Shown here: positions 28,843 through 37,185 of the stretch, piece by piece
Position numbering within the stretch: position 1 is the first letter of the stretch
Layout of the letters: every line of letters begins with the position of its first letter
NCBI RefSeq assembly: GCF_015209595.1
Contig: NZ_JADEYS010000001.1
Span: forward strand, 248,001-312,000
Reading direction: 5' to 3'
Source: Pontibacterium sinense
Lineage (GTDB): Bacteria; Pseudomonadota; Gammaproteobacteria; Pseudomonadales; Balneatricaceae
Length of the DNA: 64,000 nt
The notes under the pieces: generated by a model
Databases searched by the model: none
Told to the model about the DNA's origin: nothing
What the model saw: the letters and a program-made list of their open reading frames with translations, nothing else
Translations under genes and position numbers: made by a program

Positions 28843-30624
28843 TTATGGCTCAAGTCGTGACTGGATAGCGTTAACAATACCGGCTGCATCTAATCCGCAC
28901 TCAGCCAGCTGCTCACTGCGAGTGGCATGATCGACCCAATAATCGGGGATACCAAGCTGTAACAATGATGTCTGGATATTGGTTTGATGCAGGTATTCAC
29001 CCACGGCAGATCCGGCACCACCTTGTAAGGCATGATCTTCCAACGTGATCAGCAGATCGTGTTCATCACACAGCGTTTCAATGACAGCCGTATCCAGTGG
29101 TTTTACAAAGCGCATATCGACCAGTGTCAGATCGAGTGTCTCAGCTGCTTGCTGCGCTGCCGGTAGCAGCGTACCAAAGTTAAGTAGAGCTGCTTTATTG
29201 CCCGTACGTAGTGTTTGGCTGCGTCCCAAAGTAAGTTTCCTCGGGCGGCGTTGAATATCTATACCACTGCCGCCGCCACGAGGGTAACGCACGGCGGCCG
29301 GACCTGGATATAGATAGCCCGTGGTGAGCATGTCGTAAAGCTCCTGCTCGTCTGACGGGGTCATGATGATCATCCCCGGTAAGCAGCGCAAGATACTGAT
29401 ATCAAAGATACCGGCATGCGTCGCGCCGTCTTCGCCGACTAAACCGGCCCGGTCTATTGCCAGCAATACATCCAGGTCCTGGATAGCGACATCGTGCACC
29501 AGCTGGTCATACGCACGTTGTAAGAATGTGGAATAGATCGCTACAACGGGTTTCATGTTCCGACACGCCATACCGGCAGCGAGTGTCAGGGCGTGTTGTT
29601 CAGCGATGGCGACATCAAAGTAACGTTCAGGGTATTGCTGTGAGAAGGCGATGAGATCGGACCCTTCGCGCATCGCCGGAGTAATGCCGATCAACTGGGA
29701 CTCATCAGCGGCGGTATCACAAAGCCACTGGCCGAAAACATTACAGTATTTCAGGCGCTTAACTGCGGGTTTCGCCTGGCTCTGGGGTTCGATCTTAGTC
29801 AGTGCATGATAGCCGACCGGATCGGCTTCTGCAGGAGCAAATCCTTTACCCTTGCGAGTGACGACATGCAGAAACTGAGGGCCTGAGCGCTGCAGTGCTG
29901 CGGTCAATTCAGGTAGCAGGGAGTGGAAATTGTGACCATCTACCGGGCCGCTGTAGTGAAAGTCTAATGCTTCAAACAATGCCGAAGTGGTTTCACCTTC
30001 TGCACGGTTTTTTAAATTCTTTGCCAGATACGTCGCCAACCCGCCCACATTGTGGGAGATCGACATCTCATTATCGTTAAGAATGACCAGCATGTTGGCA
30101 TTGGTGTGTGCGGCATGATTGAGCGCTTCAAACGCCATGCCGGCGGTCATCGCACCATCGCCGATGACGGCAACGGTTTTGTGTTCCAGTCCTTGCAGAC
30201 GGTCCGCAATCGCCATGCCTAAGGCTGCACTGATGGAGGTGCTGGAGTGTCCGGTGCCAAAGTCGTCGTATTCACTTTCAGAACGCTTAGGAAAGGGGGA
30301 CAGGCCGCCTTGCTGACGTATGCTGAGCATGCGTTGCCGACGCTCGGTTAGAATTTTGTGTGGATAACTTTGATGGCCCACATCCCAGATCAGGTGATCT
30401 TCCGGTGTTTTCAGAAGATAGTGCAACGCGATGGTCAGCTCTACAACACCTAAACCTGCGCCAAAATGTCCGCCAGTTTTTCCTACGCTGAATAATAGAA
30501 AGGCACGCAGTTCTTCCGCCAACTGTTCAAGACTGTCTGCAGATAGATTATGCAGATCAGGCGGGCTGTCGATGCGGTCCAGCAACGGTGTCGCTGGACG
30601 CTGTTCGGGAATAGTCTGAAACAT
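28843..30624 (-). CDS. dxs: 1-deoxy-D-xylulose-5-phosphate synthase
   Basis: Dxs joins pyruvate and glyceraldehyde-3-phosphate with thiamine diphosphate, the first step of the MEP isoprenoid pathway. The TPP motif GDGAMTAGMAFEALN, the HVVTRKGKGFAPAE segment and the transketolase-like AEQHALTLAAG are all present. At 593 residues it is somewhat shorter than the E. coli enzyme (620). It overlaps ispA by one base, giving the common order xseB-ispA-dxs. Confidence 0.97.
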   Translation of the reverse strand: MFQTIPEQRPATPLLDRIDSPPDLHNLSADSLEQLAEELRAFLLFSVGKTGGHFGAGLGVVELTIALHYLLKTPEDHLIWDVGHQSYPHKILTERRQRMLSIRQQGGLSPFPKRSESEYDDFGTGHSSTSISAALGMAIADRLQGLEHKTVAVIGDGAMTAGMAFEALNHAAHTNANMLVILNDNEMSISHNVGGLATYLAKNLKNRAEGETTSALFEALDFHYSGPVDGHNFHSLLPELTAALQRSGPQFLHVVTRKGKGFAPAEADPVGYHALTKIEPQSQAKPAVKRLKYCNVFGQWLCDTAADESQLIGITPAMREGSDLIAFSQQYPERYFDVAIAEQHALTLAAGMACRNMKPVVAIYSTFLQRAYDQLVHDVAIQDLDVLLAIDRAGLVGEDGATHAGIFDISILRCLPGMIIMTPSDEQELYDMLTTGYLYPGPAAVRYPRGGGSGIDIQRRPRKLTLGRSQTLRTGNKAALLNFGTLLPAAQQAAETLDLTLVDMRFVKPLDTAVIETLCDEHDLLITLEDHALQGGAGSAVGEYLHQTNIQTSLLQLGIPDYWVDHATRSEQLAECGLDAAGIVNAIQSRLEP

Positions 30625-31502
30625 TAATGGTCGCGATAGACAATGAAGTCAGCCAGCTCGACCAAAGGCTGAGCAGCATCACCAAAAGGCTGCAGCGCGG
30701 ATATTGCTTCGCTGTGCAGTTGGCTTAGTTTGTCTTTAGCTCCGGACATGCCAAGCAGTGCCGGATAGGTCGGTTTATTCTGTACCACATCTGAACCCTG
30801 AGGCTTACCAATAGTTTCAGTATCGCCTTCGATATCCAGAATGTCATCTTTCACCTGAAACGCCAGGCCGATGGCATCGCCATAACGACGCAGTTGCGTA
30901 AAGGTTTCGACATCTGTGCAACCGCTGGAGAGCGCACCGAGATCCACGGCGGCATTCAGCAGAGCACCCGTTTTGTGCTTATGCATCGCTTCAAGCTGTT
31001 CGAGTGTCAGCGCTTTGCCGACATGACTAAGATCAAACGCCTGTCCCACGACCATGCCGCTGTCACCCGACGCCTTAGCCAGTACTTTGACCATCGCCAG
31101 GTTGCGGCCGGGTTGAGTCGTGTCCAGAGTCAGTAGCTCGAAACCAGCGCATTGCAGGGCATCACCTGCGAGAATAGCCGCAGCTTCATCAAATGCGATA
31201 TGGCAGGTTGGTTTGCCGCGGCGCAGATCGTCATCATCCATTGCAGGAAGATCATCATGCACCAATGAGTAGCTGTGGACACATTCGATCGCGCCCGCAG
31301 CTGCATCTGCGTCTTCCAGCTTCCCATTCAGCATCTGGTTAACCATATACACCAATATTGGACGCACGCGCTTACCGCCATTAAACAGGGCGTAACGCAT
31401 CGCTTCCTGTAAGCGTGGCTCTATGCTGTCACTGAGTAAGGTGTCGTCCAGATAAGCATCAACGCGTTGCTGATACTTATGGAGGGTGTCTTTTATGGTC
31501 AA
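30624..31502 (-). CDS. ispA: Farnesyl diphosphate synthase
   Basis: IspA condenses isopentenyl diphosphate with dimethylallyl and geranyl diphosphates. The 292-residue all-helical enzyme has the first aspartate-rich motif (DDLPAMDDDD) and the second (DDILDIEGD). The residues before the first motif (SYSLVHDD) fit a farnesyl chain length. It lies between xseB (three bases away) and dxs (one-base overlap). Confidence 0.96.
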   Translation of the reverse strand: MTIKDTLHKYQQRVDAYLDDTLLSDSIEPRLQEAMRYALFNGGKRVRPILVYMVNQMLNGKLEDADAAAGAIECVHSYSLVHDDLPAMDDDDLRRGKPTCHIAFDEAAAILAGDALQCAGFELLTLDTTQPGRNLAMVKVLAKASGDSGMVVGQAFDLSHVGKALTLEQLEAMHKHKTGALLNAAVDLGALSSGCTDVETFTQLRRYGDAIGLAFQVKDDILDIEGDTETIGKPQGSDVVQNKPTYPALLGMSGAKDKLSQLHSEAISALQPFGDAAQPLVELADFIVYRDH

Positions 31503-31505
31503 GAT

Positions 31506-31748
31506 TCAGTCGTCCTCGCCGCTATTAAAAGGCTGACTGTGAAGTTCGCCATTCTTCTCTATCAATACCTGAACTTTCTGTTCAGCCTGATCAAGAATAG
31601 TCTGGCATTCGCGAGTCAGTTTAACCCCTTGTTCAAAGGCACCGAGCGCATCTTCCAGAGAGAGGTCACCCTGCTCGATCTGGTTGACCAGGGTTTCAAG
31701 CTCGTTCAATGACGTCTCGAAATCAGTGGTTTTTTTGCTGCGTGGCAT
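31506..31748 (-). CDS. xseB: Exodeoxyribonuclease VII small subunit
   Basis: This 80-residue helical subunit of ExoVII helps degrade single-stranded DNA. The [26 protein letters not shown] segment spans the whole family core. It is the first gene of xseB-ispA-dxs. The divergent promoter region (178 bases) is shared with pomA. The large subunit gene is not in this window. Confidence 0.95.
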   Translation of the reverse strand: MPRSKKTTDFETSLNELETLVNQIEQGDLSLEDALGAFEQGVKLTRECQTILDQAEQKVQVLIEKNGELHSQPFNSGEDD

Positions 31749-31925
31749 GGGGATTACCTGCTAATTAAAGGCGTACACGTTACCGAAGCCGCAGGTATTT
31801 ATCAATTAGCTTAGATTAATCAAAATCATACGTTCGTTTAGGGGGTGATTGCATGAAATTTTTTGCTATGATGGATTGCTTGTAACACCTTGAGAATGCT
31901 GTGGTTGTGATCTGGAGACTATAGA

Positions 31926-32681
31926 GTGGATATAGCAACGCTCGTCGGATTGCTGGGCTCATTTGGCCTGGTTGTCGCTGCGATGGTAATGGGTGGAGAT
32001 GTTGGCGTATTCGTTAACATTCCATCGTTGTTGATCGTAATTGTCGGTACCCTCTTTGTGGTGATGATGAAATACACGCTGGGAACCTTCCTCGGTGTGG
32101 GCAAAGTCATTGGCAAAGCTTTTATGTTCAAGTCTATCAGTCCCGATACGATTATCGCTGAGACTGTTGAGTTGGCGGATGCTGCACGTAAAGGTGGTTT
32201 GTTATCACTGGAAGACAAAACAGTGACCAGCGACTTTATGCAGCGTGGTATTCAGCTGCTGGTCGACGGGCATGATCCCGAGGTCGTGAAAACGCTGCTG
32301 AACAAAGAAGCGAAATTAGGTGCAGATCGACACGACAACAGCATTACGATGCTTGGCGCTATGGGTGATGTTGGCCCGGCAATGGGGATGATCGGTACCT
32401 TGGTTGGTTTGGTACAGATGCTGTCGAACATGTCGGATCCAAAATCGATTGGTCCGGCCATGGCTGTCGCACTGCTGACAACGCTCTATGGTGCGATGTT
32501 GGCAACCATGTTTGCGCTACCTGTGGCTGATAAGCTGGGACAGCGTAAAGATGAAGAGGCCTTGAACCAGTCCTTGATTACCGACGGTCTGTTGGCGATT
32601 CAGGCGGGTCAGAACCCGCGTGTCATTGAACAGATGCTGAAAAACTACCTGCCGGAAGGCAAGCGTGCGACAGACGGCTAA
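31926..32681 (+). CDS. pomA: Flagellar motor stator protein PomA (sodium type)
   Basis: PomA is one half of the membrane stator that drives the flagellum by ion flow. The 251-residue protein has four membrane segments, the cytoplasmic loop between the second and third, and the conserved GPAMGMIGTLVGLV stretch. The N-terminus (MDIATLVGLLG) matches PomA of Vibrio rather than enterobacterial MotA, so sodium use is likely. The start is GTG, with GGAGA eight bases upstream. pomB follows. Confidence 0.93.
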   Translation: MDIATLVGLLGSFGLVVAAMVMGGDVGVFVNIPSLLIVIVGTLFVVMMKYTLGTFLGVGKVIGKAFMFKSISPDTIIAETVELADAARKGGLLSLEDKTVTSDFMQRGIQLLVDGHDPEVVKTLLNKEAKLGADRHDNSITMLGAMGDVGPAMGMIGTLVGLVQMLSNMSDPKSIGPAMAVALLTTLYGAMLATMFALPVADKLGQRKDEEALNQSLITDGLLAIQAGQNPRVIEQMLKNYLPEGKRATDG

Positions 32682-32698
32682 TATCGGGTGGATATGTC

Positions 32699-33631
32699 AT
32701 GAGTGACGAAGAACACGAATGCCCCCCCTGTCCCGCGGGGTTACCAGGCTGGTTAGCAACCTTTGCCGATCTGATGTCGCTGCTGATGTGCTTCTTCGTA
32801 CTGCTGCTCTCGTTTTCAGAGATGGACGTACTGAAGTTTAAACAGTTAGCCGGTTCCATGCGTGAAGCCTTTGGTGTTCAGAACCAGATTAAAGTCGAGG
32901 ATGTGCCAAAAGGTACGTCTATTATCGCGCAGGAATTTAGTCCGGGTCGTCCTGAGCCTACCCCTCTGAACGAAGTTCGCCAGATGACGGTGAACAACGA
33001 TATGAATACGCTGGATATTCGATCGGAAGAAGGTGAAAACGAGATCCAGGATCAGCAGGCGAGCGAAGCCTTTGAGGAGATGCAGAAGGAGCAGGAGCGA
33101 GAGGCGGAAGAGGAAGCCGTTGAGTTTGCTGCTGCATTAGCCAAAGAGATCGGACAGGGCAGTATTGAAGTTGAATCGGAAGGCCGCAAGATCATTATCC
33201 GATTGAAGGAACAAGGTTCTTTTGATTCTGGTCGTGCTGAGCTGAAGTTTGCAGCGATTCCGGTACTGGCTAAAATTCGCGATATGTTGCTAACGGTGCA
33301 GGGCAAAGTTGCCATCGAAGGACATACAGACAACATCCCGTATAAAGGTCGTCGCTTCGAATCCAATTGGGATCTGTCGACAGCCCGTGCGTTGGCGGTT
33401 GCACACGAACTTTTTGGTGACCCGCGTATTAAGCAGGACCGTTTCCGTATTTTAGGATATGCAGCTACCAAACCTCTGACACCTAATGAAACCCGCGCCC
33501 AGCGTGGGCGTAACCGTCGCGTCGAGATCGTGGTACAAAAAGGGGAGGATCAGGAGTTACTGAAGCGTTTGCAGGCATCCGATCCGGAAGACATCAGACG
33601 CGAGAATCAGCCTCCTAAAGAAGTGTTCTGA
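32699..33631 (+). CDS. pomB: Flagellar motor stator protein PomB
   Basis: The 310-residue partner of PomA anchors the stator to peptidoglycan. One membrane helix near residues 20-42 carries the ion-binding aspartate (ATFADLM). A very acidic, helical periplasmic stretch (residues ~95-150) follows. The OmpA-like peptidoglycan-binding domain is near residues 160-280 (EGHTDNIPYKG; RAQRGRNRRVEI). It lies 17 bases after pomA and is closed by a bidirectional terminator. Confidence 0.94.
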   Translation: MSDEEHECPPCPAGLPGWLATFADLMSLLMCFFVLLLSFSEMDVLKFKQLAGSMREAFGVQNQIKVEDVPKGTSIIAQEFSPGRPEPTPLNEVRQMTVNNDMNTLDIRSEEGENEIQDQQASEAFEEMQKEQEREAEEEAVEFAAALAKEIGQGSIEVESEGRKIIIRLKEQGSFDSGRAELKFAAIPVLAKIRDMLLTVQGKVAIEGHTDNIPYKGRRFESNWDLSTARALAVAHELFGDPRIKQDRFRILGYAATKPLTPNETRAQRGRNRRVEIVVQKGEDQELLKRLQASDPEDIRRENQPPKEVF

Positions 33632-33650
33632 TAATTTATCGTTTAAATAA

Positions 33651-33676
33651 AAAACCCGGCAGATGCCGGGTTTTTT
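33651..33676. terminator. Bidirectional terminator between pomB and cytochrome c5
   Basis: CCCGGC and GCCGGG arms with a four-base loop are flanked by an A-run and a T-run. It serves pomB and the converging cytochrome gene. Confidence 0.9.
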
Positions 33677-33695
33677 ATATCTACAGCGTCAGCTC

Positions 33696-33998
33696 TTATT
33701 TAGAGTTGTCCAGCATGTATACGATAGCGCCTTTCAGCTCTGCATCGTTGCAATCCATGCACAGGCCTTTAGGTGGCATAGCACCTTTACCTGATTTAGC
33801 TGTTGCCATCAGTGCGTCGATGCCCAGAGCAGCGCGAGGGCCCCATGCCGCAGCATCACCAAGCTTAGGTGCGTTAGCTGCACCGCTAGCGTGACATACC
33901 GCACATTTGGTGTTGTAAACTTCCTGGCCAGCGCGCTCTGCCATTGCGTTGGTAGACATCAGAACAGCTGCAGCTGCAAAAACAATCGCCTTTTTCAT
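33696..33998 (-). CDS. Cytochrome c5 family protein
   Basis: This 100-residue periplasmic electron carrier has a signal peptide ending at NAMA. The heme-c site is C32-x-x-C35-H36 (CAVCH), and M74 in GAMPPKG is the likely axial ligand. C80 and C83 near the C-terminus form the pair typical of the c5 subgroup. The mature protein is ~80 residues. It is a single gene; its redox partner is not shown by the context. Confidence 0.93.
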   Translation of the reverse strand: MKKAIVFAAAAVLMSTNAMAERAGQEVYNTKCAVCHASGAANAPKLGDAAAWGPRAALGIDALMATAKSGKGAMPPKGLCMDCNDAELKGAIVYMLDNSK

Positions 33999-34203
33999 AG
34001 TGTTAGTACCTCAGTGCTCACTAGGTGGATATTTTAGTTATCTATTAACCCGGAATCTTGAAGGGCGCAGTTTAGTCATAACCCCTTAGTACTGTAAATA
34101 CACAATTGGAGGTTAACTGATACTGAACAAGGGTCTGAGATGAAAAAATGTATAGTGCGGAAGTATGACGAAAGTGTGCGGAAAAGCAGGGCAACGAGAC
34201 GAC

Positions 34204-34413
34204 TTAACGTCCGCTACCCAAGTGCATAGCGTACTCTGCTTGCTGACGCTGAATGTTCATGTTCTGTCGATGGGAGCGATGTTCTTGTTGGTACTCTGCT
34301 ACCACCTGATCGATCAGGTTTTTGGGTGCAGTCAGCATATGCTTCACATCATTGATTGAGTAGCCGCGGCTCATCAGCTGTTTCAGTTGAGCGCTTAGAT
34401 GCATCTTATCCAT
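34204..34413 (-). CDS. Small conserved-looking protein of unknown function
   Basis: The 69-residue product is mostly helical, hydrophilic and cytosolic by appearance, rich in Gln, His and Met at the C-terminal end. AGAGGA lies seven bases before the ATG at 34413, which decides it over a longer frame from 34437. A perfect 8-bp inverted repeat sits 20-45 bases upstream. I recognise no family. Its neighbours are cytochrome c5 and PPK2, on the same strand but with wide gaps. Confidence 0.6.
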   Translation of the reverse strand: MDKMHLSAQLKQLMSRGYSINDVKHMLTAPKNLIDQVVAEYQQEHRSHRQNMNIQRQQAEYAMHLGSGR

Positions 34414-34432
34414 TATTCTGTCCTCTTTATAT

Positions 34433-34458
34433 TTCACCCGGCTATAGTGGCGGGTGAA
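34433..34458. other. 8-bp perfect inverted repeat upstream of the small gene
   Basis: TTCACCCG and CGGGTGAA are separated by 10 bases. No T-run follows on either strand. It could be an operator for the small gene, a leader hairpin, or the end of the PPK2 message, which stops 80 bases away. Confidence 0.5.
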
Positions 34459-34537
34459 TATGTCAGAGATATTGCAGAGACCACATTTATTCTATTGTCC
34501 CGCAGTGTTTCAGTTAGTCGGGAACAGGGTATGCGGG

Positions 34538-35365
34538 CTACGTCTTTGCTTTGATCCCCAGCTTTTGTTCAGCTTCGCGAATAATCGCCGGGTCTAGTGG
34601 TGGTGGCGTCATATCTACACCGTCCGACAACGCATCTGCAATGGTCTTAAGTACTTTAATGCGAGCGTACCATTTGTGGTTCGCCGCGATGAGATGCCAC
34701 GGTGCTGACCTCGTTGAGGTGTAAGACAGCATGTCGTTGATTGCCGTTGAGTATTGAGGCCACTTCTCCCGATTGCGAATATCTTCTGAAGTGAGTTTCC
34801 AGCGTTTATAGGGGTTGTTTAGTCGTTCCTGAAAACGGTGCAGTTGTTCGTTTTGATCGATGTGCAGGAATAGCTTTACGATGCGCACCTCATCGTCCAT
34901 CAGCATACGTTCGAATTCATTGATCTCTTGATAGGCGCGTTGCCAATGAGATTCAGGACACAACGCTTCGACACGTTCGACCAATACGCGTCCATACCAG
35001 GAGCGGTCGAAAATGGCCCAGCTTTGCGGTTTTGGAAGCCGTGCCTGAAAACGATAAAGATAGTGTCTGCCTTGTTCATTGGGACTAGGGGCTCCGATGG
35101 GATGAACATGGAATCCTCTGGGATCAAGGCGTTCGGTCAAACGGCGGATAGCGCCGCCTTTGCCACTGGCATCCCAACCTTCAAACACGATAATGGCCCG
35201 CTTATGTTGGTGATGATATGCCTGTTGGATGGTCAGAATTCGCTTCTGTAAGCGTTTGAGCTTGGTCTCGTAAGTATCCTTGTCATCGATAAAGCTACTG
35301 TCCAATGCGACATCGTTTAAGCACGGAGGTGTTTTCTGAAGGGTGATCTTACTGGGCATATGCAT
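34538..35365 (-). CDS. Polyphosphate kinase 2 family protein
   Basis: The 275-residue PPK2 enzyme transfers phosphate between polyphosphate and nucleotides. The Walker A-like FEGWDASGKGGAI and the FDRSWYGR motif, plus PPK2-specific RGFHVHPIGAP, define the family. One domain only, so it is class I- or III-sized. Whether it prefers AMP, ADP or GDP cannot be read by eye. AGGA precedes the first ATG; another ATG lies two codons inside. It is divergent from the L,D-transpeptidase gene. Confidence 0.9.
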   Translation of the reverse strand: MHMPSKITLQKTPPCLNDVALDSSFIDDKDTYETKLKRLQKRILTIQQAYHHQHKRAIIVFEGWDASGKGGAIRRLTERLDPRGFHVHPIGAPSPNEQGRHYLYRFQARLPKPQSWAIFDRSWYGRVLVERVEALCPESHWQRAYQEINEFERMLMDDEVRIVKLFLHIDQNEQLHRFQERLNNPYKRWKLTSEDIRNREKWPQYSTAINDMLSYTSTRSAPWHLIAANHKWYARIKVLKTIADALSDGVDMTPPPLDPAIIREAEQKLGIKAKT

Positions 35366-35490
35366 CGGTTAACATCCTGTACGGCAACACTCTCAGGTTA
35401 GCGGCATATTGTTCGGTGAACAATCTTGATGATGTGCGACACCTATACTGCACGTAGATCCGAATATCGTATCGATGCCAGAGAGTGCCT

Positions 35491-36444
35491 ATGAGCAGTA
35501 TTTATTTATCAGTACATATGTCAATGGTATGGGCATGGGGACTACTGATTGTCCTAAGTGGGCTGTCGCCTGTTACTCAGGCTGGCAAATGGCCGTTGAT
35601 GGAAGAACAGGATGTTGTAGGGGAAGTTCGCTGGTATAGGGTGTCTGAAGCCGACACCTTGGTGAGTATTGCGCGGCGTTTCGGAATTGGTTACGAGGCG
35701 ATGTTAAGAGCCAATCCAACGTTTGATATCTGGTTGCCAGAGTCAGAACGTTATCTGCGCCTACCCACGCAATTTATTCTTCCCGCTGGGCCCAAGCAAG
35801 GGCTGGTACTGAATCTAGCTGAGATGCGCCTCTATCACTTTCCGAAAGAAGATCCTCATAAGGTATATAGTTTTCCGGTTGGGATTGGTCGAGAAGGCTG
35901 GGAGACTCCTATTACCATCACTCAGGTTGTTAAAAAAGTAGTCGCTCCTGCGTGGTATCCACCAAAATCAATTCGGGAAGAGGCCTTAGCAAAAGGTCAT
36001 CTATTACCCGATGTGGTGCCTGCAGGGCCGGATAACCCGTTGGGGAGTCACGCGTTGCGACTTGGGCTGTCGAGTTATCTGTTGCATGGAACCAATCGTC
36101 CGGCAGGCGTAGGAATGCGTGTCAGTCACGGTTGTATCCGGCTTTATCCAGAAGATATTGTCGCGCTGTTTGATCGGGTTAACGTTGGCGTTGAGCTTCG
36201 CATCGTTGATCAGCCTTACAAGATGGGGTGGCGTGATAACGAGCTGTTTCTTGAGGTGCATCCCGCAGCATATCGCAAGGAAACCTGGGATCAGAGTGAG
36301 CAAACGTTACCCAGCGCCTTACAGGTGTTGATGGGACGTGTAACACAGGACTTGGAGGTGCTTCTGGACTGGAATCAGATATACGACGCGTTGGCAGAAG
36401 CAGATGGTGTGCCCGTTGCCGTTGGTATTCGTCGGGAGTGGTAA
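35491..36444 (+). CDS. L,D-transpeptidase with LysM domain
   Basis: This exported 317-residue enzyme of the ErfK/YbiS/YnhG group forms 3-3 cross-links or attaches proteins to peptidoglycan. A signal-like hydrophobic N-terminus ends near TQAG. A LysM-type domain lies around residues 50-95. The YkuD catalytic domain (residues ~105-235) has H213-G-C215 in SHGCIRL. The C-terminal ~75 residues are extra. ATG at 35491 is preferred over GTG at 35485. The facing gene encodes an alanine-zipper lipoprotein; that linkage is suggestive only. Confidence 0.9.
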   Translation: MSSIYLSVHMSMVWAWGLLIVLSGLSPVTQAGKWPLMEEQDVVGEVRWYRVSEADTLVSIARRFGIGYEAMLRANPTFDIWLPESERYLRLPTQFILPAGPKQGLVLNLAEMRLYHFPKEDPHKVYSFPVGIGREGWETPITITQVVKKVVAPAWYPPKSIREEALAKGHLLPDVVPAGPDNPLGSHALRLGLSSYLLHGTNRPAGVGMRVSHGCIRLYPEDIVALFDRVNVGVELRIVDQPYKMGWRDNELFLEVHPAAYRKETWDQSEQTLPSALQVLMGRVTQDLEVLLDWNQIYDALAEADGVPVAVGIRREW

Positions 36445-36470
36445 CCCTGAAGGTGTCGCAGGGTTACCAC
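36438..36470. terminator. Long hairpin between L,D-transpeptidase and lipoprotein genes
   Basis: GTGGTAACCCTG and CAGGGTTACCAC form a perfect 12-bp stem with a nine-base loop. The stem includes the transpeptidase stop codon. There is no T-run, so it may stop or stabilise the two converging transcripts rather than act as a classic terminator. Confidence 0.6.
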
Positions 36471-36481
36471 GACCTGAACTG

Positions 36482-36763
36482 TTATTTCTGCATGGACTCT
36501 TCAAAGGCGCGATTGATTCGGCGGGTATTTGCCTGACAGCAAGCCTGCGCATCACGTGCCGCTTCCATTGCCGCAGCCGCATTTCGGTCGGCAGCGTCGG
36601 CTTTAGCGGATGCTTGTTTTGCCATCGCCTCAGCGGCAGCTGCACGATCCATCGCTTGTTTAGCCATATCTTGCATGGCCACCATATCTGCTGAGTTGGT
36701 ACTGGCACAGCCGGTCACCAGCGCAGCGACAACTAAAGGTATTAATGCCAAATGGGATTTCAT
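36482..36763 (-). CDS. Lpp/OprI-like alanine-zipper outer-membrane lipoprotein
   Basis: This 93-residue product has a lipoprotein signal (lipobox LVTGC, Cys ~20) and then a long alanine-rich heptad coiled coil. Such helices trimerise and resemble OprI and Lpp, which tether or space the outer membrane from the wall. The C-terminal part has an unusual adjacent Cys pair (DAQACCQAN) and ends in MQK, a Lys that could be a wall-attachment site, as in Lpp. The ATG at 36763 has GGGAG upstream. The facing L,D-transpeptidase is the kind of enzyme that makes such links. Confidence 0.8.
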   Translation of the reverse strand: MKSHLALIPLVVAALVTGCASTNSADMVAMQDMAKQAMDRAAAAEAMAKQASAKADAADRNAAAAMEAARDAQACCQANTRRINRAFEESMQK

Positions 36764-37185
36764 GAGAACTCCCTCAATAGTTGTTATTGGGTTTTTAGTC
36801 ATGAAAAGTATAGGCGATAGAACCGAAATCAGACTGTGATGCGGGATTCATTTTATTGAAAGGGCTCGAATGACCCTTCGTCCCGGTTAAATCGGGTCTG
36901 ATATCGCATGGGATTTTGTGAAAGGGGTGAGTGCAAAATGAAGATGGAGCCAGCCCGGCACTCTTTTTTTTTGGAAAAATAGTCAGGAGTTAGATGAGGG
37001 TATGGCCGTTACTTGAGTGCCAGATCAGACTGTGGCCAGAAGTGACCAAAATCATAGGCGAGTAAGCTGTCCGAAGTGTGCTCTGCTAAGGTTAACGTAA
37101 GTCGCTGGGTGTACGCCGTTCACATCGATTGTCTGTCCGAAAGTTCACACAAGGATAGTCTGGCACTGAATTAAAAGGCCGTTCT
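36764..37185. other. Intergenic region with a possible small RNA
   Basis: There is no supported protein gene here. The left part holds the leader and promoter of the lipoprotein gene. From about 36858 come two short hairpins (AAGGG/CCCTT, CCCG/CGGG) and then a terminator-like structure at 36929-36972. The rest, up to the symporter-like gene, shows nothing clear. Confidence 0.45.
36929..36972 (+). terminator. Orphan terminator-like hairpin, possible sRNA 3' end
   Basis: GAGTGC (36929-36934) and GCACTC (36958-36963) are followed by nine T (36964-36972). No protein gene on the + strand ends just before it; the nearest is the transpeptidase, about 485 bases upstream and already followed by a long hairpin. 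Confidence 0.55.
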
